Shown here one piece after another: positions 1 through 6,779 of a DNA stretch of 7,114 nt (its first letter is position 1; each line of letters begins with the position of its first letter). The notes below the pieces were generated by a model. The model ran no database searches. It saw nothing but the letters and a program-made list of their open reading frames with translations, and was not told the DNA's origin. This DNA comes from Candidatus Segetimicrobium genomatis. Lineage in GTDB: Bacteria > Sysuimicrobiota > Sysuimicrobiia > Sysuimicrobiales > Segetimicrobiaceae. The position numbers and the translations under genes are program-made. The DNA lies in the NCBI GenBank assembly GCA_005883865.1, contig VBAO01000200.1, positions 1 to 7,114 of the forward strand, written 5' to 3'.

Positions 1-1
1 A

Positions 2-577
2 CTCTGCCTCGATTTTACGAACACGCTCGGCGATTCCCGCGCGCGTCCCGTCGAAAGGCTGAAGAGCTATCAAGACCTTGTGACATGGGGAGAGCAGGCA
101 GGCGTGTTGGCCGAGCGGGAGTCCCGCTTCCTTGCGCGCATCGCGGAACGGCACCCGTGGGCGGCGTCCCGGACGCTCAGGGAAGCCGTGGCTCTGCGCG
201 AAGCGATTTATCGCATTCTTTCGTCGGTGATCGACGGCTCGACGGCCGCGCAGGGCGATTTCGCGACCCTGAACGGTGCCCTGTCCCGTGCCCTGGATCG
301 GCTGCAGGTGACGACGGGGTCCGGCGGCTTCGGCTGGTCATGGGCGGACAGCGGGGAAGCCCTCGACCGCATGCTCTGGCCCGTTGTGCGATCGGCGGCG
401 GACCTCCTGGTGTCTGAGGAAGCGAAGCGAGTCCGGCGGTGCTCCGGCCAAGACTGCGACTGGCTGTTCCTGGACACGAGCCGAAACCACAGCCGCCGCT
501 GGTGTGACATGCGTGGCTGCGGAAACCGCGAGAAGGCCCGGCGCCATTATGCCCGCAAGAGGGCGGGAGTCTCGTGA
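2..577 (+). CDS. CGNR zinc-finger family transcriptional regulator (5' partial)
   Basis: The reading frame is already open at the left edge, so the true start lies outside the window; 191 codons are visible. The first visible residues, LCLDFTNTLGDSR, followed by a YQDLVTWGEQAGVL stretch, match the N-terminal ABATE (stress-sensing) domain of this family. A GTG at base 80 is therefore internal, not the start. The middle carries the usual LREAVALREAIYRIL helix. The C-terminus is the CGNR zinc finger: visible residues C147-x4-C152 and C168-x4-C173, with CGNR at 173-176 and a basic tail (REKARRHYARKR) suited to DNA binding. In the family this domain acts as a putative DNA-binding regulator; targets and ligand are unknown. 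The stop overlaps the next gene by 4 bases (GTGA), indicating one transcript and translational coupling. Confidence 0.93.
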   Translation, partial: LCLDFTNTLGDSRARPVERLKSYQDLVTWGEQAGVLAERESRFLARIAERHPWAASRTLREAVALREAIYRILSSVIDGSTAAQGDFATLNGALSRALDRLQVTTGSGGFGWSWADSGEALDRMLWPVVRSAADLLVSEEAKRVRRCSGQDCDWLFLDTSRNHSRRWCDMRGCGNREKARRHYARKRAGVS

Positions 578-1104
578 GGCCGCCACCCCGCGATCGGGAT
601 GGCGGGCGGCGGGGCCGGTGGGAGACGGCGCGGGGGCGGCCCACACGTTTCGGCCCCCGGCAGGCCCCTGCCTCCTCCGATCGGGGGGGCGGGGACGAGA
701 TCGTCGCGAGGCTCGAGCGCCTCGAGTCCATCGTGATGGCGATCGCCGCCCATTTGGGCATCGATGCCGGCCGCCCGGCGCGGCAGGCGGGGCCGGCGGA
801 GGCACGGGAAGCGCCACGGGGCGGCGCCCGGCGGGGAGACGAGGATCGCGCGGCCGGGTCCGATGACGCCCACGCGGTTGTCCGCACCGTCGCGCGCCGG
901 CTGTCCGGCCGCATCAAGCAGTACCAACCCCCGCGTGGCTACGGGTTCGTCACGACGCCCGACACCCCCGGTGACGTGTTCTTTCACCGAAGCGACTGCC
1001 GGGTCGACCCCGCAACCCTCGAGCCATCGGCCGCGGTGACCTTCGATCTCGTGGAGATGGCCAACGGTCAGTTCAAGGCGGTGAACCTGGCCCCCCCGAG
1101 GTGA
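574..1104 (+). CDS. Cold-shock-domain protein with long basic N-terminal extension
   Basis: This is a predicted nucleic-acid-binding protein of 176 residues. The cold-shock domain occupies about residues 111-174. It begins SGRIKQYQPPRGYGFV, with RNP1-like GYGFV at 122-126 and RNP2-like VFFH at 135-138, and then the usual acidic/aromatic strands. Ordinary cold-shock proteins are about 65-70 residues, so roughly 110 residues are extra. Residues 1-40 are rich in Arg, Gly and Pro and look disordered. Residues 41-63 form a short amphipathic helix (ARLERLESIVMAIAAHLGI) that could mediate oligomerisation. Residues 64-100 are again low-complexity. I chose the GTG at 574 because it overlaps the upstream stop and has GGGAG 5 bases ahead. 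An in-frame ATG at 736 is an alternative giving a shorter protein. The RNA/DNA-binding role is a family inference; the extension is unrecognised. Confidence 0.85.
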   Translation: MRPPPRDRDGGRRGRWETARGRPTRFGPRQAPASSDRGGGDEIVARLERLESIVMAIAAHLGIDAGRPARQAGPAEAREAPRGGARRGDEDRAAGSDDAHAVVRTVARRLSGRIKQYQPPRGYGFVTTPDTPGDVFFHRSDCRVDPATLEPSAAVTFDLVEMANGQFKAVNLAPPR

Positions 1105-3175
1105 CCGCGTCCGCCCGGGGACTCGGGGGCGGATTCGGCCGGTCTCCGGCGTGGCCGTTTCCTGAGTGTCCGTTCTTGACCTGCAGATTTCGCAGGTCCT
1201 CCGGGGGGATGTGACACCGGATGAGGTGGCCCTCGCCGGCATCGAGCCAGGGAGGCTCCTGCTGCTCGCAGATCGCTCCGAGTTTCCGCGGGCACCTGGT
1301 GTGGAACCGGCATCCGCTCGGCGGATGCGCGAGGCTCGGGATCGGCCCGGCGAGCCGGATGGGCGGTGGGGCGGTCTCCGTGTCGAACACCGGGACGGCC
1401 GCCAGGAGCGCCTCGGTGTAGGGGTGTTGGGGACCGGCGAATACGGCAGCGGCCTCACCGATCTCCACGAGCTGGGCCAGGTACATGACCCCGATCCGGT
1501 CGGCCAGATAGCGGACCACGGCCAGGTCGTGCGAGATGAGGATATAGGCGACCCCTTCGGTGGCCTGAAGCTCCAGCAGCAATTCGAGGATCGCCGCCTG
1601 AACCGAGACGTCGAGCGCGGTGACGGGCTCATCGCACACCGCCAGCGCCGGCTTCCCGGCCAGCGCCCGCGCAATCGCCGCCCGCTGTCTCAAGCCCCCG
1701 GAGAGCTGGCCCGCACGGAGGTCCAGGTAGCGAGGCTCGAGGCGCACCCCCGAGGCGAGTTCGGCGACGCGGCGGGATTGGGCCCGGCCGCGGAGGCCTA
1801 GGAACACCCGGACCGCGCGCCCGAGGATCCCGCGCACCGTCCAGCTCGGGTTGAGGGTGGTGTCGGGGTTTTGGAACACCATCTGCATCATCTGCAGAAG
1901 CGCGGGCCCCCGGTCCCGGCCGCGCCACGGCGCATGTTTACCCGCAAAGGTGAGCTCGCCGCCATCCGGCTCGGTGAGCCCGACGAGACAGCGCGCCAGC
2001 GTGGTCTTGCCGCTGCCCGACTCGCCGACCAGGCCAAGGGTTTCCCCCCGCATCACCTCGAGCGAGACATCCCGCACCGCCACGGTGCCCTGGCCTGGGC
2101 CGCGGAAGGTCTTGCGGAGTCCCGTGACCTCGAGGAGCCGCTCGTGGGGGGCGGGGCCGGATCGGGGGGAAACGGCCGGTACCTGGTGCGGCATGGTCGC
2201 GACCTCTTCTGAGAAGTGGCAGCGGCTCCGCCGGCCCGGCTCCACGGCGAGGAGCTCCGGGGCGTCCCGCCGGCACCGGTCGCGGGCCAGGACGCACCGC
2301 GGGTGAAAGACGCACCCGGCAATGCGATCCCCCGGGAACGGGAGCGTCCCCGGGATCGGCTCGAGGAGCGTGTCCTGCTTCGTGGCCCCGAACCGTGGAA
2401 GACAGCGAAGCAGCCCCATCGTGTAGGGGTGGCGGGGAGCCTTGAACATCTCGTGGGCGCGGCCCTCCTCGACGATCTCCCCCGCATACATGACCCCGAT
2501 CCGGTCGCACATCCGGGCGACCAGCCCCAGGTTGTGGCTGATCAGCAGGATCGCCGAGTCGATCTCGCGGCGAAGCGCGGCGATCAGGTCGAGGACCTCC
2601 GCTTCGATGGTGACATCGAGCCCCGTGGTGGGCTCGTCGAGGATCAGGAGCCGCGGGTTGGCCGCGAGCGCCATCGCGATCACCACGCGCTGCTGCTGTC
2701 CCCCCGACAGTTGGTGGGGATACCGGCGCAGGACCGCGTCGGCGTCGGGCATCCGGACCCTCTGAAGCGCGTCGCTGGCGCTTCGGAGCGCCTCGCCGCG
2801 GGCCGCGCCCCGATGGAACCGGTAGACCTCCGCGATCTGGTCGCCGATCTGCAGGGCGGGGTTGAGCGCGCTCGCGGGATCCTGGTAGACCATCGCCAGG
2901 CGGGTGCCGCGCCACCGGCGGAGATCGCGCTCCCCCATCCGCGCGAGGTCACGCCCGTCCACGCGGATCGCACCGGCGTCGATGCGGCCGTTCCGGGGCA
3001 GGTAGCGCATGACCGATAGGGCCAGCGTGGTCTTCCCGGACCCGGACTCGCCGACGAGCCCGTATGCTTCCCCGGCGTCGATCGCGAGCGAGACGCCCGA
3101 CACCACGGCCGCCCACTCGCCCGCCCGGCGGTAGGAGACCGTGAGCCCCGCGACTTCGAGCGCCGGCGCCGTCAT
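1073..3175 (-). CDS. Fused tandem peptide-type ABC transporter ATPase (DppD-DppF / OppD-OppF type)
   Basis: Cytoplasmic ATPase of the importer; one 700-residue chain carries both nucleotide-binding domains. Half 1: Walker A GESGSGKTT 42-50, Q-loop near YQDP 97-100, signature LSGGQ 156-160, Walker B LLILDEP 176-182, H-loop His 214. Half 2 starts near residue 346: Walker A GESGSGKTT 384-392, signature LSGGL 491-495, Walker B LAVCDEP 511-517, H-loop His 549. Each half ends with the oligopeptide-type C-terminal domain (HPYT) and four cysteines (288, 294, 301, 319; 622, 628, 636, 654). This Cys pattern is reported to bind an iron-sulphur cluster in some DppD proteins. The start ATG overlaps the permease C stop (ATGA). 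No stop separates the halves, but an in-frame ATG at base 2194 (Met328), preceded by AGAGG 8 bases upstream, could also give a separate DppF-like product. The tail past residue 660 is Gly/Pro-rich and overlaps the convergent cold-shock gene by 32 bases. Confidence 0.92.
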   Translation of the reverse strand: MTAPALEVAGLTVSYRRAGEWAAVVSGVSLAIDAGEAYGLVGESGSGKTTLALSVMRYLPRNGRIDAGAIRVDGRDLARMGERDLRRWRGTRLAMVYQDPASALNPALQIGDQIAEVYRFHRGAARGEALRSASDALQRVRMPDADAVLRRYPHQLSGGQQQRVVIAMALAANPRLLILDEPTTGLDVTIEAEVLDLIAALRREIDSAILLISHNLGLVARMCDRIGVMYAGEIVEEGRAHEMFKAPRHPYTMGLLRCLPRFGATKQDTLLEPIPGTLPFPGDRIAGCVFHPRCVLARDRCRRDAPELLAVEPGRRSRCHFSEEVATMPHQVPAVSPRSGPAPHERLLEVTGLRKTFRGPGQGTVAVRDVSLEVMRGETLGLVGESGSGKTTLARCLVGLTEPDGGELTFAGKHAPWRGRDRGPALLQMMQMVFQNPDTTLNPSWTVRGILGRAVRVFLGLRGRAQSRRVAELASGVRLEPRYLDLRAGQLSGGLRQRAAIARALAGKPALAVCDEPVTALDVSVQAAILELLLELQATEGVAYILISHDLAVVRYLADRIGVMYLAQLVEIGEAAAVFAGPQHPYTEALLAAVPVFDTETAPPPIRLAGPIPSLAHPPSGCRFHTRCPRKLGAICEQQEPPWLDAGEGHLIRCHIPPEDLRNLQVKNGHSGNGHAGDRPNPPPSPRADAVTSGGPGSPP
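1110..1133 (+). terminator. Possible hairpin just after the cold-shock gene
   Basis: TCCGCCC (1110-1116) and GGGCGGA (1127-1133) are a perfect 7-bp inverted repeat with a 10-base loop, starting 6 bases after the cold-shock stop codon. No T-run follows, so it is not a classical intrinsic terminator. On the other strand the same bases are codons of the ATPase C-terminal tail. It may only be a by-product of high GC. Confidence 0.2.
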
Positions 3176-3954
3176 TCGGCCAGGGTTCTCCGCAGCCCGT
3201 CGGCCGCGAGGTTGATGCCGACCACCAGGGTCGCGAGGGCGATCGCGGGAGCCAGCACGGTCCACGGGGCGATCTGCACGAACGCGCGCTCCACGGCCAC
3301 GGTGAGCCCCCAATCGGGCGACGGCGGCTGGATGCCCAACTGAAGGAAGGACAGCGTCCCGGCCGTGAACACCGCGTAGCCCACCCGCACCGTGCCTTCG
3401 ACGATAACCGGCGAAGCCACGTTGGGGAGGATCTCGAAGAACATGATGTAGAGGCTCCCATCGCCCCGCAATCTCGCCGCATCGACGTATTCGCGGTCCC
3501 GCTCCGCCAGCACGGCCGACCGGACCGTCCGGGCGACCAGGGGGGCGAACAACACGGCGATGGCGAGCAGCACGTTGGTCGAGGACCGTCCCACGAGCGC
3601 GAGGACCAGCGTGGCGGGGATGATCGCCGGCAGGCTCATCACCGCATCGACCACCCGCATCAGGAGGTCGTCGACGAGCCCGCGGTGGTAGCCCGCGACG
3701 AGTCCGAGCGTCGTCCCGCCCGCGAGGCTCAAGATCGTGGCCGTGGGCGCCACGACGAGGACCGGCGCCGCTCCGGCCAGGACGCGCGAGAGGACATCGC
3801 GGCCGAGATCGTCCGTTCCGACCCAGTGCGACCACCCGGGCGGGGCGAGCGGATGCGCGGGGTCGACCGCGAACGGGTCGTAGGGCGCAATCACCCGCCA
3901 TTCCACCGCCGCCAGGACCCAGAAGCAGACCACGATGGCGCCGGCGAGGAACAC
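3172..3954 (-). CDS. Peptide-type ABC transporter permease C (DppC/OppC-like), start missing or displaced
   Basis: Inner-membrane permease subunit, binding-protein-dependent type. From the GTG at 3954, 260 residues are read. They include the APYDPFAVDP segment after helix 1, GTDDLGRDVLSR (the DppC hallmark), a central helix set, the EAA coupling loop (YVDAARLRGDGSLYIMFFEILPN region), the LQLGIQPPSPDWG segment and the canonical ending VVGINLAADGLRRTLAE. The 3954 start is unconvincing. It lies inside transmembrane helix 1, has no good ribosome site, and the same frame reads in typical DppC N-terminal sequence upstream (PEWRDP at about 4041-4024, RRLVRNP at about 3978-3955). That upstream stretch has no ATG, GTG or TTG, so the real start seems to have been lost at the junction near 4050. 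The stop overlaps the ATPase ATG (ATGA). The coding body is intact, so the function is clear but its expression is doubtful. Confidence 0.85.
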   Translation of the reverse strand: MFLAGAIVVCFWVLAAVEWRVIAPYDPFAVDPAHPLAPPGWSHWVGTDDLGRDVLSRVLAGAAPVLVVAPTATILSLAGGTTLGLVAGYHRGLVDDLLMRVVDAVMSLPAIIPATLVLALVGRSSTNVLLAIAVLFAPLVARTVRSAVLAERDREYVDAARLRGDGSLYIMFFEILPNVASPVIVEGTVRVGYAVFTAGTLSFLQLGIQPPSPDWGLTVAVERAFVQIAPWTVLAPAIALATLVVGINLAADGLRRTLAE

Positions 3955-4051
3955 GGGGTTCCGGACCAGCCGGCGGACGACGGCCCTTCCGGGGCTCCGC
4001 GCCCCCGCCCCGCCGGCGGCCGGGTCCCGCCATTCCGGGAGGAGGGATCCG

Positions 4052-4933
4052 CATGAAGATCGCCGCCACGAGGAGCGCCGTCGCTTCGAGGACGGGCACG
4101 TCGTGCGCGAGCGCCGAGTCGTAGATGAGCTTGCCCAACCCGGGATAGGTAAAGAGCGTTTCGACCACCACCAGGCCTCCCACCAGCCACCCGATCTGCG
4201 AGCCGATGACCGCGATCGCCGGCAGGAGCGCGTTTCGGAGCGCGTGGTGGGTGATCACGTAGAGGGGGGGCAGGCCCTTGAGCACGGCGGTCCTGATGTA
4301 GGCCGATCCCATGACGTCGACCATCCCCGCCCGCGCCATCCGGGCGATGTAGCCGAACAGCACGAACGCGATCGGGATCGCCGGCAGAGCAAGATAGCGG
4401 ATGCGCCCGGCGGGGCCCACCCCGGGCGGGGGCTGCGCGATGATCGGGAACCAGCGCAGCTGGACGCCCAGGACCACGAGGAGGATGACCCCGCTCACGA
4501 ACTCGGGGATCGCGGTCAGCGAGAGGCCGAGGAGGCTGATCACCCGGTCGAGGGGGCGATCCTCGTGGAGGCCGGCGAGGACCCCCAGGGCCAGAGAGAC
4601 CGGAATGACCAAGACGAGCGCGACCAGGGCGAGCTGGAGGGAGTTCCCAAGGCGCGCGAACACGAACGGGCGGACCGGCCGGTGGAGCACCAGCGAATCC
4701 CCCCAGTTGCCCGTGACGAAGCCGCCGAGCCACGCCGCGTACCGAACCACGAGGGGGCGGTCGGCGCCGAGCTGGTGCCTGAGCGCGGCGACCTGGTCCG
4801 GGGTGGCGTACGGTCCCAGGACGGTACGGGCCACGTCTCCCGGCACGATCTCCGCGAGCGCGAAGATCAGCGCCGAGACGAGCCACAGCGCCGGCACCAC
4901 GAGCCCCAGCCTCCGGAGGAGGAACCGCGCCAT
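4052..4933 (-). CDS. Peptide-type ABC transporter permease B (DppB/OppB-like), C-terminally truncated with no stop
   Basis: Inner-membrane permease subunit pairing with permease C. About 294 residues are recognisable. Helix 1 with ALIFALAEIVPGD lies at about 9-33, a periplasmic segment with TPDQVAALRHQLGADRPL follows, and helices lie at about 98-120, 131-157 and 170-188. The EAA coupling loop (YIRTAVLKGLPPLYVITHHA) is at about 212-231, and then come the VVETLFTYPGLGKLI motif and the start of the last helix (LEATALLVAAIF). At Met294 (base 4054) similarity stops. The expected rest of helix 6 and the usual DPRIRY-like tail and stop are absent, and the frame continues as Arg/Gly/Pro-rich shadow of permease C. 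Relatives have roughly 305-340 residues, so some 15-25 seem lost. The ATG at 4933 follows the binding-protein stop by 18 bases, with AGGA 9 bases ahead. The end coordinate given is the last recognisable codon, not a stop. Confidence 0.88.
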
Positions 4934-4951
4934 GCCCTTCGGTCCTGCGGT

Positions 4952-6580
4952 CTAGGCCAGCGAGGCCCTGGTCAGATCCAGGAAGTCCGATCCGTTGGGC
5001 TCGACGCCCTGGACCCGCTTCCGCACCGCGCGGGGCGCGCGGATCCAGTACCCGATGATCGCGGGGGTCGCGTCCTGCTGGAGCACGGCCAGCTTGCGCG
5101 CGATCGACCCGCGGCGCTGCGCGTCGAGGGTGGCGTCGTACTGCTCGGCGAGGTCGTCGTACTCCTTGTTGCACCAGTGCGCGGAGTTCCACACGCCGCT
5201 GCAGGTGTACGCCGGCAGGATGAACTGGGACGGAACGGTGCGGGATGCCCAGTCCGTGATGCCCATGGGGACCTGCAGCCACGGCTGGGTGCTCCCGGAT
5301 CCGTAGTACGCGGCCTGGGTCATCTGGTCGAGCGTGACGGTCACGCCGGCCGGTTTCATCATTTGTTGGAGAAAGACCGCGTATTGCGGAACCTCCTGGT
5401 ACACCTCGTACGTGAGGGTGACCTTGAGATCCGCTTGTCCGGCTTCGCGGAGCAGCTGCTTGGCCACGGCGTAATTCTGGGTGCGCTGGGGGATCGTCGG
5501 CGAGCCCGGAAAGATCGGGGCGAACATCTCGTCGTTCCCCACGTCGGCCCGCCCCTGAAAGAGGCCCTGCACGATCCCCGGCCGATCGAGGCAGAGGGCC
5601 AGCGCCTGGCGCACGCGCTTGTCGGTGAAGGGGGCGGTGTCCACCCGCATGTGCACCGCCCGGTGCTTGGACGACGAGGTCTGGAGCACGGTGATGTTCG
5701 GGTCGGTGAAGACCGCCTGCGATCCCTGAAATGGGGTCGCCAGCATCATGTCGACCGCCCCGGCCTGCAGCGCCAGCACCTGGGGTTGGATCTCCGCGAA
5801 GAAGCGAAACTCCACGCCCTCGAGGTAGGGAAGATCCTTCTGCCAGTACCCCGGGTTCCGCTTGAACGATGCGCTCTCCTTGGGTGTGTACGCGGTGAGC
5901 GCGAACGGCCCCGTTCCCACGGGATGCTGTTCGAAATCGCCGGCGTAGGGCTGGGGCAACACGACGGCGTTGTAGTTCGTGGACGACAAGAGGTAGGGAA
6001 AGTCCACGAAGGGCCGGTCCAGGTGAAACGCCACCCGGTTCGCTGCGAGCTTCTCGACGTTGCCCTTCGAGAGGATGCCCTTGAAATTCGAGCGGGCCGC
6101 GGATTTCGTCTGAGGGTCGGTCAACCGGTCGAACGTCGCGATCACGTCGTCCGCCCCGAGCGGCCGGCCCGTGGAGAACGTGACGCCGTCCCGAAGCGTA
6201 AACGTCCACGTCCGGGCCTGAGCGTCCGGTTCCCACCGCGTCGCCAGCACGGGCCGCAGCCGGAGGTCTTTCTCCGCCCAGATCAGGTACTCGGCCACCT
6301 GCTGGACGACCGCGATCGCGCCCGCATCGTACATCGTCACCGGATCGACCGCGGCGGTCGGGGGGACGAGCGCGACCCGGATGGTCCCGGCCCGCTTGAC
6401 CGGCGGGGTCTGGGCGAGGGCCGGCGCGCGCCCGCCGCCCGCCAGAAGCGCGGCGATGGCCCCCGCCGACAACCCGAACGCCGTGGCGCTCCGCAGGAAC
6501 TCCCGCCGGGAAATGCGACCGGCCAGCAGCTCTTCGCGGAGATGCTGGCCGAGCTCGTGTTGCAGATGGCTATCGCTCAT
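4952..6580 (-). CDS. Tat-exported ABC transporter solute-binding protein, family 5 (DppA/OppA-like)
   Basis: Extracytoplasmic receptor of the importer, 542 residues, a normal length for the SBP_bac_5 family. The N-terminus carries a twin-arginine signal: SRREFLR at residues 24-30, a hydrophobic stretch 34-47 and a likely cleavage site after ALA (54-56). This suggests export as a folded protein. The mature part has the family landmarks: LATRWEPDAQARTWTFTLRDGVTFSTGRPLGADDV (split here by position, about 111-145), VGTGPFALTAYTPKE with RNPGYW after it, and RVDTAPFTDKRVRQALALCLDR. The C-terminal lobe is complete, ending in a TAG. The ATG is supported by a perfect AGGAGG 7 bases upstream. It is the first gene of the importer operon, 18 bases before permease B. 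The family binds peptides, nickel, opines, glutathione or sugars, and the ligand cannot be told here. Confidence 0.95.
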   Translation of the reverse strand: MSDSHLQHELGQHLREELLAGRISRREFLRSATAFGLSAGAIAALLAGGGRAPALAQTPPVKRAGTIRVALVPPTAAVDPVTMYDAGAIAVVQQVAEYLIWAEKDLRLRPVLATRWEPDAQARTWTFTLRDGVTFSTGRPLGADDVIATFDRLTDPQTKSAARSNFKGILSKGNVEKLAANRVAFHLDRPFVDFPYLLSSTNYNAVVLPQPYAGDFEQHPVGTGPFALTAYTPKESASFKRNPGYWQKDLPYLEGVEFRFFAEIQPQVLALQAGAVDMMLATPFQGSQAVFTDPNITVLQTSSSKHRAVHMRVDTAPFTDKRVRQALALCLDRPGIVQGLFQGRADVGNDEMFAPIFPGSPTIPQRTQNYAVAKQLLREAGQADLKVTLTYEVYQEVPQYAVFLQQMMKPAGVTVTLDQMTQAAYYGSGSTQPWLQVPMGITDWASRTVPSQFILPAYTCSGVWNSAHWCNKEYDDLAEQYDATLDAQRRGSIARKLAVLQQDATPAIIGYWIRAPRAVRKRVQGVEPNGSDFLDLTRASLA

Positions 6581-6732
6581 ATCTCCCCCTCCTCGCCTTT
6601 CAACTTCCCCTCGAAGCCGAGGCGCAGGTCTTCGACCTCGCCCAGGATTCCGTTAGGACTTACGAGATGAGAGCATCTCCCGAGCCTCCCGCACGGAACT
6701 GCGGAGGCGGCGACCGCTGCGGGCGGTCCCAT
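6577..6732 (-). CDS. Possible short upstream ORF coupled to the binding-protein gene (51 aa)
   Basis: An ATG at 6732 opens a 51-residue frame whose TGA overlaps the ATG of the binding-protein gene (ATGA). The second half (GILGEVEDLRLGFEGKLKGE) has GC-rich third codon positions like the real genes around it. The first half looks non-coding and there is no good ribosome site. It could be a coupled leader ORF, the remnant of a small gene, or chance. It is not recognised as any family. Confidence 0.15.
   Translation of the reverse strand: MGPPAAVAASAVPCGRLGRCSHLVSPNGILGEVEDLRLGFEGKLKGEEGEI
6585..6593 (-). promoter_or_regulatory. Strong ribosome binding site of the binding-protein gene
   Basis: On the minus strand AGGAGG (6593-6588) sits 7 bases before the ATG at 6580. 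It is a full match to the anti-Shine-Dalgarno sequence and fixes that start. It is much stronger than the sites of the downstream genes, consistent with high output of the receptor relative to the membrane parts. Confidence 0.85.
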
Positions 6733-6757
6733 TGACGAGGTGACGGATGAGACTCAT
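6653..6757 (-). CDS. Possible short upstream ORF / leader peptide (34 aa)
   Basis: An ATG at 6757 opens a 34-residue Arg- and Ser-rich frame (starts MSLIRHLVNGTARSG, ends EMLSSRKS, stop TAA). It lies within the importer leader and overlaps the hairpins. There is no clear ribosome site, and I do not recognise the peptide. High GC makes such short open frames common, so this is only a candidate. Confidence 0.15.
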   Translation of the reverse strand: MSLIRHLVNGTARSGRRLRSSVREAREMLSSRKS

Positions 6758-6765
6758 CGACGGTT

Positions 6766-6779
6766 AAAACCCGGGTTTT
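6766..6779. promoter_or_regulatory. 14-bp perfect palindrome, possible operator
   Basis: AAAACCCGGGTTTT is a perfect palindrome with no spacer, centred about 20-25 bases downstream of the predicted transcription start of the importer operon. Its AT-rich ends stand out in this GC-rich DNA. A site just inside the transcribed region suits a repressor that blocks RNA polymerase. No regulator can be assigned. Confidence 0.35.

Noticed and set aside
80..577. GTG at base 80 as the true start of the CGNR regulator
   Set aside because: The family-typical residues LCLDFTNTL lie upstream in the same frame, so the gene begins left of the window.
547..1674. Minus-strand open frame of 375 codons across the cold-shock gene and the ATPase end
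   Set aside because: It is out of frame with the ATPase and antisense to the cold-shock gene, with no domain signal.
3891..6236. A 781-codon minus-strand open frame overlapping the binding protein and permease B
   Set aside because: It is out of frame with the recognised proteins, has Arg/Gly/Pro-rich composition and no domain; a shadow frame.
3935..6670. A 911-codon + strand open frame opposite the importer genes
   Set aside because: It is rich in Arg, Asp, His, Gly and Glu with no recognisable domain. It lies antisense to the well-supported binding protein and permease B, a standard high-GC shadow.
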